From Phaeobacter sp. G2 (GTDB taxonomy: Bacteria; Pseudomonadota; Alphaproteobacteria; Rhodobacterales; Rhodobacteraceae): a DNA stretch of 64,000 nucleotides. Location of the stretch: assembly GCA_025163595.1 (NCBI GenBank), contig CP104105.1, positions 45,762 to 109,761 of the forward strand, written 5' to 3'. Within the stretch, counting starts at the first letter, position 1; the number at the start of each line of letters is the position of its first letter. Of the stretch, positions 9,315-16,977 are shown in pieces. The notes under the pieces are model-generated. The model made no database searches, was not told the origin of the DNA, and worked only from the letters and a program-made list of their open reading frames with translations. A program made the translations under genes and the position numbers.

Positions 9315-9938
9315 TCAGGAGCGCAGCAGAACCTTGTTTGATCCCAAGGCATTGGCCACCTGCTGATACTGGCTGGCCCGGGCGGCAGACTGCGCAGAGG
9401 AGCGTAGCAGTTTGGTCTCAGCCTCTTCAAGGATTGCGATGGCCTGTCTGTGGGCGCTAGCGCGTCGGCTTGGGGTGACAGCCACCAAGGGGCGCGTAGA
9501 GCGCTGCCCGTCAGGGCTGGTGATGCGGGCGCGCGGCGCTGTGCGGTCACTATTTGCCCGGGCCAGTTGCCGCAGCTCTTCTGCGGTATCGCGCAAAATC
9601 TGTTTCATCTCTTGGTGACCGTGCAGATCTGAAGCATCCAATACGAGCGTCTCGATGCGCTCAGCCAGACAATCCACAACAAAGCCGCCAGAGTCAGTGC
9701 ACAGGCTCTTCATCTGCGATATCCGTGTGGACAATTGGGGGACAGACGAGACTTGGGTTGCCGCAGTTCTGCCGGTTGAAGATGTTCCGCCGCCAGCTTC
9801 GCTGCTGCCGCCAGTGCCGCTGCTGCCGCCAGTGCCGCTGCTGGAACCTTCACCTGTACTTTGCGCTAATACCGGCCCCGCCATGAACAGCAGGACAACA
9901 CCAACACAAGCAAACATCGTCTTTGATAGTCTAAACAT
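9315..9938 (-). CDS. Secreted protein of unknown function with Gly/Ser repeat
   Basis: I do not recognise this 207-residue protein. It has a good signal peptide (residues 1-25, cleavage after VLAQ). A low-complexity Gly/Ser/Thr region with two perfect GTGGSS-type hexapeptides follows (about residues 33-55), then a mostly helical, Arg/Ala/Gln-rich region of ~150 residues. Two Cys residues at about 82 and 90 could form a disulfide. It is probably periplasmic. It lies between the M15-like peptidase and the caspase-like gene; 42 bp separate it from the latter, on the same strand, and that gene would be upstream in a shared transcript. Function cannot be inferred. Confidence 0.6.
   Translation of the reverse strand: MFRLSKTMFACVGVVLLFMAGPVLAQSTGEGSSSGTGGSSGTGGSSEAGGGTSSTGRTAATQVSSVPQLSTRISQMKSLCTDSGGFVVDCLAERIETLVLDASDLHGHQEMKQILRDTAEELRQLARANSDRTAPRARITSPDGQRSTRPLVAVTPSRRASAHRQAIAILEEAETKLLRSSAQSAARASQYQQVANALGSNKVLLRS
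9802..9843. repeat. 18-bp in-frame tandem repeat, 2.3 copies
   Basis: Two exact copies of an 18-bp unit (9802-9819 and 9820-9837) are followed by the first six or so bases of a third. They encode the GTGGSS hexapeptides in the linker of the secreted protein. Such a unit can expand or contract by slippage without changing the frame. Confidence 0.8.
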
Positions 9939-9980
9939 AGTTCTAATTCCTTAAAATTGTTCGATTTTCAAATGATCGAA

Positions 9981-11480
9981 CTAACCTTCAAGCCCATATG
10001 CCCGGCGAATACCCCGCTGAGTACCCGGACCAAAATCACCATCAATAGAGCCTTGGTAAAACTTATTTTCTTTCAGCCTGTCTTGCAGTGCCCTGCGGGT
10101 GTCCAAGGTGAACATATTCGGGCGTTTGCTCAACAAATCCAGAACATCAGCGCTGCCGGATCGCAGGGCGGCGTAAAGGAAATGTGCCGCATCCTCGGGG
10201 CCTTTGCCGGGGACCAGGCCGTCATCTATGAGGGCGGCAAAATTAAACTGGGCTTGCGGGTGCCGCAGTTCGGCAGCATGCTGAAAAAATTCATAGGCTT
10301 TTTGCGGGTTGGCCGGCAGACCCAGACCACCCTGATGATGCAAAAATCCCAGATCGTTGATTGCATCGGCAAAGTTCTGTGCAGCGGCGGCTTGGTATAG
10401 CGCCAGCGCCTTTTGCGGGTCGGCGTCGACACCAGTGCCCCGCTCATAAAGCTTGGCCAGTTCAAACTGGGCCTCTGGGGCGCCGGCATCCGCCGCGCGT
10501 TGCAAAAAATCAACGGCAGCGACGGGATCAAACCGACCCGCATTGGGGTTCAGCCGCATATAGGCAAGCCCCAGCATTGACCGGGTATCGCCCAGCTCTG
10601 CCAGAGCCAAAAGCTGCTCTTCCTGGTCCGGTTTTACCGCAGACCAGGCTTCAGATGTGCCCGCAGGCAGGGCCTCGGCGCCGTTCGGGTTTGCGGCGGC
10701 GAGATAGAAGGGCACTCCGGTCAACGAGCCATAGGTATGGGGTTCTTGCAGGTTGCCGGTTTTTTCCAGTACCAGATCCCGCACTTGCCGGAACATCAGG
10801 CTGATTTCCAGTCCGGGCTGTACCATTTTCTGCATCAAGGCTTGGGCATAGGGGCTATTTGTTCCGTTGCCATCCAGAGCGACCTGACCATCGCGGGCGG
10901 CAAAGGCCACCAGTGTTCCGCGATCAGGATCCACCGCGGCCATGCCGCCACCGCCGCCACGGGTCTCCTCTGAGGTGGTTTGTGTGGCTTCGGTTTGGCT
11001 TAGGGCGATCGAGTCACCCAAGGGATTATCCCGACAACTGTCAAGAATCACGACGCGCATCTTGCGGGCGCGATCCACTGCGGCCAGCAACTGCTTCAAC
11101 GAGGCGGATTGGCGCTGAACATCGCGGTTGCTGGTAACATTGGCATCCACGGGGATGAGGAAATTTTCACCCTGTACTTCGATGCCATGTCCGGCAAAAT
11201 AGATCAGCGCGAGGTCAGCCACCTCTGAGCGAAAAGCAAAATCATCCAACAGCCCAACCATATCCTGCGCCGTCGCATCGAGTGATAGAGTGACGTCAAA
11301 ACCTATGTTTTCAAGGCTTTGTGCCATACCGTTGGCATCGTTATGGGTGTTCTCCAAGGGTGGCAAATATTGGTAATCGGCCATGCCAATGACCAAGGCA
11401 ATTCTGTCCCGTCCCGCCGCGACGCTCTGGGGAAGCGTGAAACAGACTATTGCGATCAGGAGTTTGAAAAAGCGTGTCAT
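9981..11480 (-). CDS. Secreted caspase-like peptidase with Sel1 repeats and C-terminal peptidoglycan-binding motif
   Basis: Started at the ATG at 11480, the 499-residue protein has a signal peptide (cleavage near SVAAG, residue 22); a start at 11537 would bury it. Residues ~25-250 are a peptidase C14 (caspase/metacaspase) domain: RIALVIG, the histidine in YFAGHG (H98) and the cysteine in LDSCRDNP (C149) form the expected dyad. Residues ~310-440 are Sel1-type repeats with AxxLYERG and ALxLYQxAAA patterns. The C-terminus (GSIDGDFGPGTQ...) looks like half of a peptidoglycan-binding domain of the PG_binding_1 type. The protein would act in the periplasm or outside. Caspase-like secreted proteins of this make-up are known from sequence in alphaproteobacteria, but their role is poorly defined. 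Confidence 0.8.
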   Translation of the reverse strand: MTRFFKLLIAIVCFTLPQSVAAGRDRIALVIGMADYQYLPPLENTHNDANGMAQSLENIGFDVTLSLDATAQDMVGLLDDFAFRSEVADLALIYFAGHGIEVQGENFLIPVDANVTSNRDVQRQSASLKQLLAAVDRARKMRVVILDSCRDNPLGDSIALSQTEATQTTSEETRGGGGGMAAVDPDRGTLVAFAARDGQVALDGNGTNSPYAQALMQKMVQPGLEISLMFRQVRDLVLEKTGNLQEPHTYGSLTGVPFYLAAANPNGAEALPAGTSEAWSAVKPDQEEQLLALAELGDTRSMLGLAYMRLNPNAGRFDPVAAVDFLQRAADAGAPEAQFELAKLYERGTGVDADPQKALALYQAAAAQNFADAINDLGFLHHQGGLGLPANPQKAYEFFQHAAELRHPQAQFNFAALIDDGLVPGKGPEDAAHFLYAALRSGSADVLDLLSKRPNMFTLDTRRALQDRLKENKFYQGSIDGDFGPGTQRGIRRAYGLEG

Positions 11481-11544
11481 ACAATTACCAAGGAAACCAA
11501 ACGGAACTATCGGTAATCTAACGCGCTGAGACTGCAAGGAAAGG

Positions 11545-11582
11545 AAAAAAGCCGTTCAAGCAAAATGCTCAAACGGCTTTTA
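11545..11582 (-). terminator. Rho-independent terminator of the leftward che operon
   Basis: Outer arms AAAAGCCGTT and AACGGCTTTT pair perfectly, with a two-base mismatch and then AGCA/TGCT inside. Read on the minus strand the stem is followed by a run of T bases. It lies 38 bp after the last che gene and before the caspase-like gene, so it ends the operon that begins at 16530. Confidence 0.85.
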
Positions 11583-11619
11583 GAGTCTGTATAGGGCCTT
11601 GATTGGGGTAGGTGACGCC

Positions 11620-11946
11620 TTAGTTGGCGACAAAGCTCCCGATTTCCCGCAGTCGGTCCCGCAGTTTTTGCAGCGTTACCGTTTCCGTGGCGGCCTGGAT
11701 GTCAGCCTTGCCAGTATCCAGGATCTGTGTTTCCACCTTCTCAAAGAAACTGGCCATCCCCGCGAGGGTCTGCATTACCAAGTCAAAGTCCTGCAGAGAT
11801 TGTGTCTCTTGCCGGGTTGGCTTGGTGCCACGGTCAAAGATATCATGGACCACATCTTCCAGGGTTTGCACCTTGGAGTACAGTTGCCGCATTTCGCGTG
11901 CTGAAATAGCGCTAAGGCCGGAAATAGTTTCGTGCTGCCCTTCCAT
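11620..11946 (-). CDS. Small helical protein of unknown function at the end of the che operon
   Basis: The 108 residues have no signal or membrane segment and are strongly predicted helical: the end reads as a long amphipathic helix (TVTLQKLRDRLREIGSF). A C-terminal QKLRDRLREIG patch could be a binding helix. The gene is separated from cheY by only 2 bp, so it is co-transcribed and probably translationally coupled. The length and helical make-up recall a minimal CheZ- or CheA-binding partner, but no CheZ catalytic motif is visible and I do not assign it. It is real by its operon position and codon use. Confidence 0.65.
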   Translation of the reverse strand: MEGQHETISGLSAISAREMRQLYSKVQTLEDVVHDIFDRGTKPTRQETQSLQDFDLVMQTLAGMASFFEKVETQILDTGKADIQAATETVTLQKLRDRLREIGSFVAN

Positions 11947-11948
11947 GA

Positions 11949-12335
11949 TTACAGCCGCCCGACGACCTGTTCGATCGCCTGCTTCATGGTGGCCACTGTA
12001 AACGGTTTGCGGATGATGTTGTTCAGCCCCAGTTTTTTACCGACTTCAATGATTTCCGGCGTTGGTTTGCCGGTGACAAGAATAAAGCCGAGCCGCTGCG
12101 TCACTTGATGGCCGCGGACCGCCTGGAGCAAGCCCAGACCATCCATGCCAGGCATGTTGTAGTCGGACAAAACCAGGTGAACCGGAGTTGTCGTCAGCTT
12201 TTGAAAAGCGGACTGCCCGTTGTTTTCCACCATATAATTCTTGATGCCGAGCTCGTCCAAACACTGGGTGATGATACCGCGGCTTGTGGACATGTCATCG
12301 ACGACCATAACGCGTAGAGAGTCTTTTAGGCTCAT
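11949..12335 (-). CDS. cheY: CheY-type response regulator
   Basis: A single 128-residue receiver domain. The acidic pocket is VVDD near residue 11-14, the phosphoacceptor is the Asp in LSDYNMPGMDG, the conserved Thr is in LVTGK, and the lysine is in RKPF. It receives phosphate from CheA and would bind the flagellar switch or serve as a phosphate sink. It is one of two CheY proteins in this operon (the other is at 15872-16246), as is common in alphaproteobacteria, where often one drives the motor and the other drains phosphate. Which is which cannot be told here. Confidence 0.88.
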   Translation of the reverse strand: MSLKDSLRVMVVDDMSTSRGIITQCLDELGIKNYMVENNGQSAFQKLTTTPVHLVLSDYNMPGMDGLGLLQAVRGHQVTQRLGFILVTGKPTPEIIEVGKKLGLNNIIRKPFTVATMKQAIEQVVGRL

Positions 12336-12363
12336 GTGTTTTTCCTCGTGTTGCTCTTGCTGC

Positions 12364-13233
12364 TCATTTACTGAGCACTGCCTCCGGGGGAGTGTTGATA
12401 TAAGTTGTGATCCCAGATGTCGTCAGTTTTTCCTCGGCTGGCCCGGACATGCGTTCGGAGTGGCCGATGAACAGGTAACCGCCAGGGGTCAAACTACGTT
12501 GAAAGGCTTGCCAGACCTTCTGCTGGGTAGGTGTGTCAAAGTAGATGGCCACGTTGCGGCAGAAAATCGCATCGAACTTACCCTTGAAAGGGAAGGGTTC
12601 GATCAAATTCAACACCCCAAAGGTGATCATCGACCTGAGGTGTGCGGGCATGCGCCCGTCCGCCTCCATTTTTGGGACCAAGCTGCGATACTCGGCCGGG
12701 ATCTGCCCAAGCTCCTCTTGTGGGTATTTTGCCGTTTTGGCAAATTGCACCACCTGAGGGTCGATATCCGTGCCCAGGATCTTGAAATCATAACGCCCAA
12801 TATCGGGGCACATGTTATGAATGATCATCGCCATGGTGAAGGGCTCAGGCCCTTTGGAACAGCCCGCCGACCAGATCCGAACGCGTCCGCCATTGCGTGC
12901 TCTTTCGATCAGGCCAGGCAGCACATCCTTGCGCAAAGTTTCAAAATGATGCGGCTCCCGGAAAAAATGCGTGACATTGGTGGTCAGGAGTGACAGCAGC
13001 TTGCTGCGTTCCTCAGTGCTATTTTTTCCATTCAGCCGTGCCAGGTAATCTTTGAAGTTCCCAGCATTCTGCTGCCGCAACTGTCGGGCAAGTCGGGCAG
13101 AAACCAAAGGTTTCTTGCTGCTCGACATTGCCAGCCCAAAATGCTTGTAGGCAAAATCAGCGATTGCCTCAAAGTCCTGATCCGTCAGGGTAAACCCATC
13201 TTGATTGGCTTCTATGGAGCCGGCCGCGATCAT
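12364..13233 (-). CDS. cheR: Chemotaxis protein methyltransferase CheR
   Basis: CheR methylates glutamates on transducers with S-adenosylmethionine. The 289-residue protein has the N-terminal helical domain (FGLAMSSSKK..., RLARQLRQ) and the SAM-binding domain with RIWSAGCSKGPEPFTMAM and CRNVAIYFD. The family's usual motif is AxCSxGEEPYS; here it reads GCSKGPEPFT, a mild variation. Its last base overlaps the cheW stop region by one base, so it is coupled to cheW. No C-terminal TPR extension is present. The operon also contains the kinase CheA and the scaffold CheW. Confidence 0.9.
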   Translation of the reverse strand: MIAAGSIEANQDGFTLTDQDFEAIADFAYKHFGLAMSSSKKPLVSARLARQLRQQNAGNFKDYLARLNGKNSTEERSKLLSLLTTNVTHFFREPHHFETLRKDVLPGLIERARNGGRVRIWSAGCSKGPEPFTMAMIIHNMCPDIGRYDFKILGTDIDPQVVQFAKTAKYPQEELGQIPAEYRSLVPKMEADGRMPAHLRSMITFGVLNLIEPFPFKGKFDAIFCRNVAIYFDTPTQQKVWQAFQRSLTPGGYLFIGHSERMSGPAEEKLTTSGITTYINTPPEAVLSK

Positions 13234-13712
13234 CAGAGCACCTGCTCGGGAACGGAGATCACTGCATCGAGATTGATGATCCGAACCATGGTGTCATCAT
13301 GCGAGATGATACCTTGGATATATTCCATGGTGTTGCGGCTATCCACAGGCGGTGTTTCCTGGATCTCTTCCGGGTTGATCGAAATGATCTCGGACACGGA
13401 TTCTGCCAGAAGACCAACGGGCTTGCCCGCAGAGGAGACCACGATCACAACATTGCGTTCGCTGGCTTCGGTTGTTTCCAGACCAAAGCGTGCCGACAGA
13501 TCGTAGATCGGGATCACGGCACCACGCAGGTTCATCACGCCCAACACGTCCGAAGGCGCATGCGGCAGGATGGTGACTGGGGACCAGCGCCGGATTTCTC
13601 GGATCTGGGTGATTTTCAGGCAGAAGGCCTGCCCGGCGACGGTGAAGCTGACAAACTCGCTAAACTGAGCGTGCTTAACTTCTTGGTCGTTACTTTTTAC
13701 TTCAGCTTGCAT
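13233..13712 (-). CDS. cheW: Chemotaxis coupling protein CheW
   Basis: The 159-residue protein is a single CheW domain that links CheA to transducers. Seen are FVSFTVAGQAFCL at the start, the ITQIREI and GVMNLRGAVIPIYDL motifs (the latter being the family signature) and VGLLAESVSEI. Its start lies inside the end of cheA (overlap 11 bp) and its stop touches cheR, so it is tightly coupled on both sides. It acts in the cytoplasm at the receptor array. Confidence 0.92.
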   Translation of the reverse strand: MQAEVKSNDQEVKHAQFSEFVSFTVAGQAFCLKITQIREIRRWSPVTILPHAPSDVLGVMNLRGAVIPIYDLSARFGLETTEASERNVVIVVSSAGKPVGLLAESVSEIISINPEEIQETPPVDSRNTMEYIQGIISHDDTMVRIINLDAVISVPEQVL

Positions 13713-15870
13713 TGCTCATTCTCCGCTCGGTATCAAAGGCTCCCACCGCAGGCGAGGCTGCCAGGATGCTTTCTGGGTCAAGGATCATCGCGATCTTGCC
13801 GTCCCCCAGGATGGTTGCGGCTGCGACGCCCGCGATTTCTCCGCAGACACCATCCAGACTTTTGATGACGACCTGGCGTTGGTCGTGGATGTCATCCACA
13901 GCCAGGGCGCTGCGTTGTCCGGTTTCGGTTTCTACCAGAAGGTAAACGCCGGGGGGTTGGTCATTGTCTTCTTTGCGTAGGCCAAGGGCACCAGCGACGT
14001 CACAGATCGGAACAAAGCTGCCGCGGATTGATAGCAAGGTGCCATCCGAGCCCAGGTTGTTGATCATGTCGTCATTGCCACGCATGGTTTCGACAATCGA
14101 GGTGATTGGAACCACCATTGTCTGATCCGCGACAGACACAACCATACCATCCATAACCGCAAGGGTCAGGGGCAGTATGATGGTAAAGGTTGATCCCTTA
14201 CCTGGATTGGACGTGATATTGATCCGCCCACCAAGCCCGGTGACTGCATTTTTGACCACATCCATGCCGACCCCACGACCAGACAGGTTGGACACCTCCT
14301 TGGCAGTGGAAAAGCCAGGGGCGAACAGCAGGTTGTCGATCTCAGCATCCGACAGTTCGGCGTTCTCGGGGATCAGACCCTTTTCGATGGCGATCTGCTT
14401 AACACGGGGGCGATTGACCCCTGCGCCGTCATCTTTGACTTCGATACAGACCGATCCAGACCGGTGCGATGCCGTGAGGCGGATTTCACCAATCCGGTTC
14501 TTGTTGGCGCCTTCGCGGTCCTCTGGCTTTTCGATGCCGTGATCAACCGCATTTCGCAGAATATGCGTCAAAGGATCGGCCAAGCGTTCGATCACTGTCT
14601 TGTCGACTTCGGTATTTTCACCTTCAGTCACCAACTTACAGGTTTTGCCTGTGGCGCTGGAGGCTTCGCGAACAATCCGAGCCATCCGTTGGAACAGCGG
14701 TTTGACAGGCTGTGCACGAATGGACATCACGCCTTCCTGGATATCACGGGCCAGGTTCTTAAAGCCCTCCAGTTCGGTTTCGACGTCCCGTACATCGGCC
14801 ACATCGAGATTGGCAATTTGCTGTGCCAGCATCGAGTGGTTGATGATCAGTTCCCCAACAGCGTTGATAAGCCGGTCCACCCGCTCGAGATCCACGCGCA
14901 GTGTCGGATTAGGCCCACGCTGCTCAGACTTCGAATTCTCGGCTTTGGGGGCCGCAGGCTTGGCTCCGGACACGTCCGGTGTAGCCTCCGGTTTGGTCGC
15001 GGGGACCGGCTGTTCAAAAGGGGCTGCGGGGGTCTCTTCAACCATAGCTGTTTGCTCCACTACAGGCGTTGGGTCTGCTGGGGCACCGCCAAAAGCGGCC
15101 TCCAGTGCAGCAAGAGCTGCTGCATCAGCGTCAGCGTCCCCGGCACCCTCGATTGACAGTTCACAGAGGCCTTCGACAAATTCAAAGACGGCTTCCACTG
15201 TGGATCGTGCTTCGGTGGTGACAAGCGTCAGATTCCAGCTCAGATAGCTTTCTTCTGGGTCAATGCTGTCAAATCCGGGCAGCTCCATAACATCCAACTC
15301 GATGTTTAGCTCACCCATCTCTTTGAGAGCTTGGAACAGGAAAATCGGCTCATTGCCGGTGCTGTACATATCCTTGAGAGGACGGAAGTGGATCTGATAG
15401 GTCTCTTCGGTCGCAACCTGCGGAATGTCGATGGCGCCAATGTCCATCGGACCACCTAGCCCCATGGGCTCAAACGTCAGGTCTTCTTCCTCTTCAGGGA
15501 TGTATTTATCCAGCGCTTCGATCAGCATGTTGTGATGCGCTTCGTCGGTCTCGCCGCCATCGCGGGCAACGGCAACCAGATTATACAGGTGATCGCAGGA
15601 TCGCAGCAACAGCTGGATCAGCGGCTCATCAAGCTCCATCCGGTTGGCCCGGACTTCATCAAAAACAGTCTCAAATCTGTGGGCAAAAGCCACCAACTCG
15701 TCCAAGCCAAATGCGCCCGCGCCACCCTTAATCGAGTGAACTGCGCGGAATACGGCATTGACTACCTCTGGATCATGATTGCCTCCTTCGATGGCACTCA
15801 GACCCTCATCCGTTGCTTCAAGGAGTTCTTCGCACTCCTCAAAGAAGGTATCTTGAATGGATCCTGACAT
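13702..15870 (-). CDS. cheA: Chemotaxis histidine kinase CheA
   Basis: A 722-residue CheA with the five usual domains. P1 carries the phosphorylated histidine H45 in AVHSIKGGAG. A variable P2-like region with two acidic stretches follows, then a Pro/Ala-rich linker near residues 275-310. P3 dimerisation is next, then the P4 kinase domain with HILRNAVDHGIE (N box), DDGAGV (G1) and GRGVGMDVV (G2). P5 is the CheW-like domain (SIRGSFVPICDVAGALGL). The start at 15870 (MSGSIQD) fits the family; eight extra residues to 15894 are possible but would overlap cheY more. One base separates it from the upstream cheY stop. Confidence 0.94.
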   Translation of the reverse strand: MSGSIQDTFFEECEELLEATDEGLSAIEGGNHDPEVVNAVFRAVHSIKGGAGAFGLDELVAFAHRFETVFDEVRANRMELDEPLIQLLLRSCDHLYNLVAVARDGGETDEAHHNMLIEALDKYIPEEEEDLTFEPMGLGGPMDIGAIDIPQVATEETYQIHFRPLKDMYSTGNEPIFLFQALKEMGELNIELDVMELPGFDSIDPEESYLSWNLTLVTTEARSTVEAVFEFVEGLCELSIEGAGDADADAAALAALEAAFGGAPADPTPVVEQTAMVEETPAAPFEQPVPATKPEATPDVSGAKPAAPKAENSKSEQRGPNPTLRVDLERVDRLINAVGELIINHSMLAQQIANLDVADVRDVETELEGFKNLARDIQEGVMSIRAQPVKPLFQRMARIVREASSATGKTCKLVTEGENTEVDKTVIERLADPLTHILRNAVDHGIEKPEDREGANKNRIGEIRLTASHRSGSVCIEVKDDGAGVNRPRVKQIAIEKGLIPENAELSDAEIDNLLFAPGFSTAKEVSNLSGRGVGMDVVKNAVTGLGGRINITSNPGKGSTFTIILPLTLAVMDGMVVSVADQTMVVPITSIVETMRGNDDMINNLGSDGTLLSIRGSFVPICDVAGALGLRKEDNDQPPGVYLLVETETGQRSALAVDDIHDQRQVVIKSLDGVCGEIAGVAAATILGDGKIAMILDPESILAASPAVGAFDTERRMSNAS

Positions 15871-15871
15871 T

Positions 15872-16246
15872 TTATGCCGCAGCCCCGGTAACACGCTTCA
15901 GCGCGAAAATCAGGGAGGCGTCATCAAATGGTTTGGTGATCCAGCCAGTTGCACCTGCATTGCGGGCACGTGCCTTCATTTCCGGAGCACTTTCCGTGGT
16001 GAGTACCAGGATCGGAACTTTGGAATTAATATCGGTGCCGCGCAGTTCTTCGATCACACCAAAACCGTCAAGGTTGGGCATGTTGATATCGGTGATGACG
16101 ACGTCAGGAGCGACATCATCATACATGTCGACGCCTTCCCGGCCGTCCACTGCACTTACGTACTCAAAACCAGCCTCTTCTAGGGTGGCTGCAAGCAGAT
16201 TCCGGATGGTGCGGGAATCATCGATTGCCAATACTTTGGTTTTCAT
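15872..16246 (-). CDS. cheY: CheY-type response regulator
   Basis: A 124-residue receiver domain with AIDD at residues 7-10, the phosphoacceptor Asp in ITDINMPNLDG, the Thr in VLTTE and the lysine in ITKPF. It closely matches CheY of the alphaproteobacterial che operons that begin with a STAS protein. It overlaps the STAS gene by 4 bp and is one base from cheA, so all three are made together. It is a different sequence type from the downstream CheY, which argues for distinct jobs. Confidence 0.9.
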   Translation of the reverse strand: MKTKVLAIDDSRTIRNLLAATLEEAGFEYVSAVDGREGVDMYDDVAPDVVITDINMPNLDGFGVIEELRGTDINSKVPILVLTTESAPEMKARARNAGATGWITKPFDDASLIFALKRVTGAAA

Positions 16247-16530
16247 GCTGTTACCTCGTCTTCAAATCGGTTGGGCTCAAGACCCAAGAGCGTCAGGGAC
16301 TTGCGGCAGGAATCGTTAATATGGGTTACCGCGAACCCCAGTTCTTCGGAGCGCCATTGTTGTTCGGCACTAAGCAACAGTTGCAGACAGCGCGACGGCA
16401 TTGCCGCAACATTGCTACAGTCAATTTCCACTGCTGCGGAGCGCGCCCCGCCCAGAAATGCCGTGAGCGGACTCAATTCAGCAAATGCATTTGGCAATTC
16501 CAAAAGGTGTTTCTGCGTTTCTGTGGTCAT
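16243..16530 (-). CDS. STAS-domain protein, first gene of the che operon
   Basis: A 95-residue STAS (anti-sigma-factor-antagonist-like) domain: an AVEIDCSNVAAMPSRCLQLLL core and a GFAVTHINDSCRKSLTLLGL end. The position normally taken by the phosphorylatable Ser has SNVAAMPS, so regulation by phosphorylation is uncertain. STAS proteins head the che operons of many alphaproteobacteria, and their partner is unknown in most. It overlaps the following cheY by 4 bp. The operon promoter must lie in the region to its right. Confidence 0.78.
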   Translation of the reverse strand: MTTETQKHLLELPNAFAELSPLTAFLGGARSAAVEIDCSNVAAMPSRCLQLLLSAEQQWRSEELGFAVTHINDSCRKSLTLLGLEPNRFEDEVTA

Positions 16531-16977
16531 CTTCCGCGATTCTCACCCCCATTGTCGGTGACATGTTTGTATTCGATAGCTTCATAGTTAGGCCTTTGAG
16601 CTTAACAATTGATTGCTGCAGACCGATAGAAAAGCGGTTTTATACCGCTGGAAACCTGGGAAAATTGCGTATTTTCCTAAAGTTTTTAGATTCCCTGGCG
16701 CGGTGGGTGTTAAAATAAAGATCAGCCCTGAAAGCACTATGACCGCAGCACTGCGGGGGGACTCCGTATATATAGGCGCTCTCTTCGGGGGCCCGCTGGA
16801 ACAGCCGTTTTTTATTGAAGAGCCGCTCTCTGCAAAAAGAATTAATAGGAAAACGGTATTTGATTTCTAAAATTAGAGCGACTGAGCGGATCCGTAAGCG
16901 GCAAATTAAGAACTTTTCTGCAATCTAGGGCACGTCACCACGCGGTTTGCCGCGAACAATGCCGCAGGAGAAAGAAA
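16531..16977. other. Intergenic region between the two divergent chemotaxis transcription units
   Basis: These 447 bp separate the leftward STAS-che operon from the rightward transducer gene and must hold both promoters. The region is AT-richer than its flanks. Short open frames in it show no convincing ribosome site or protein character, and I see no riboswitch or clear sigma-28 box. A strong AGGAGA ribosome site at 16967-16972 belongs to the transducer. Confidence 0.6.

Noticed and set aside
14464..15156. 230-codon open frame on the plus strand
   Set aside because: Antisense to the cheA gene; no motif.
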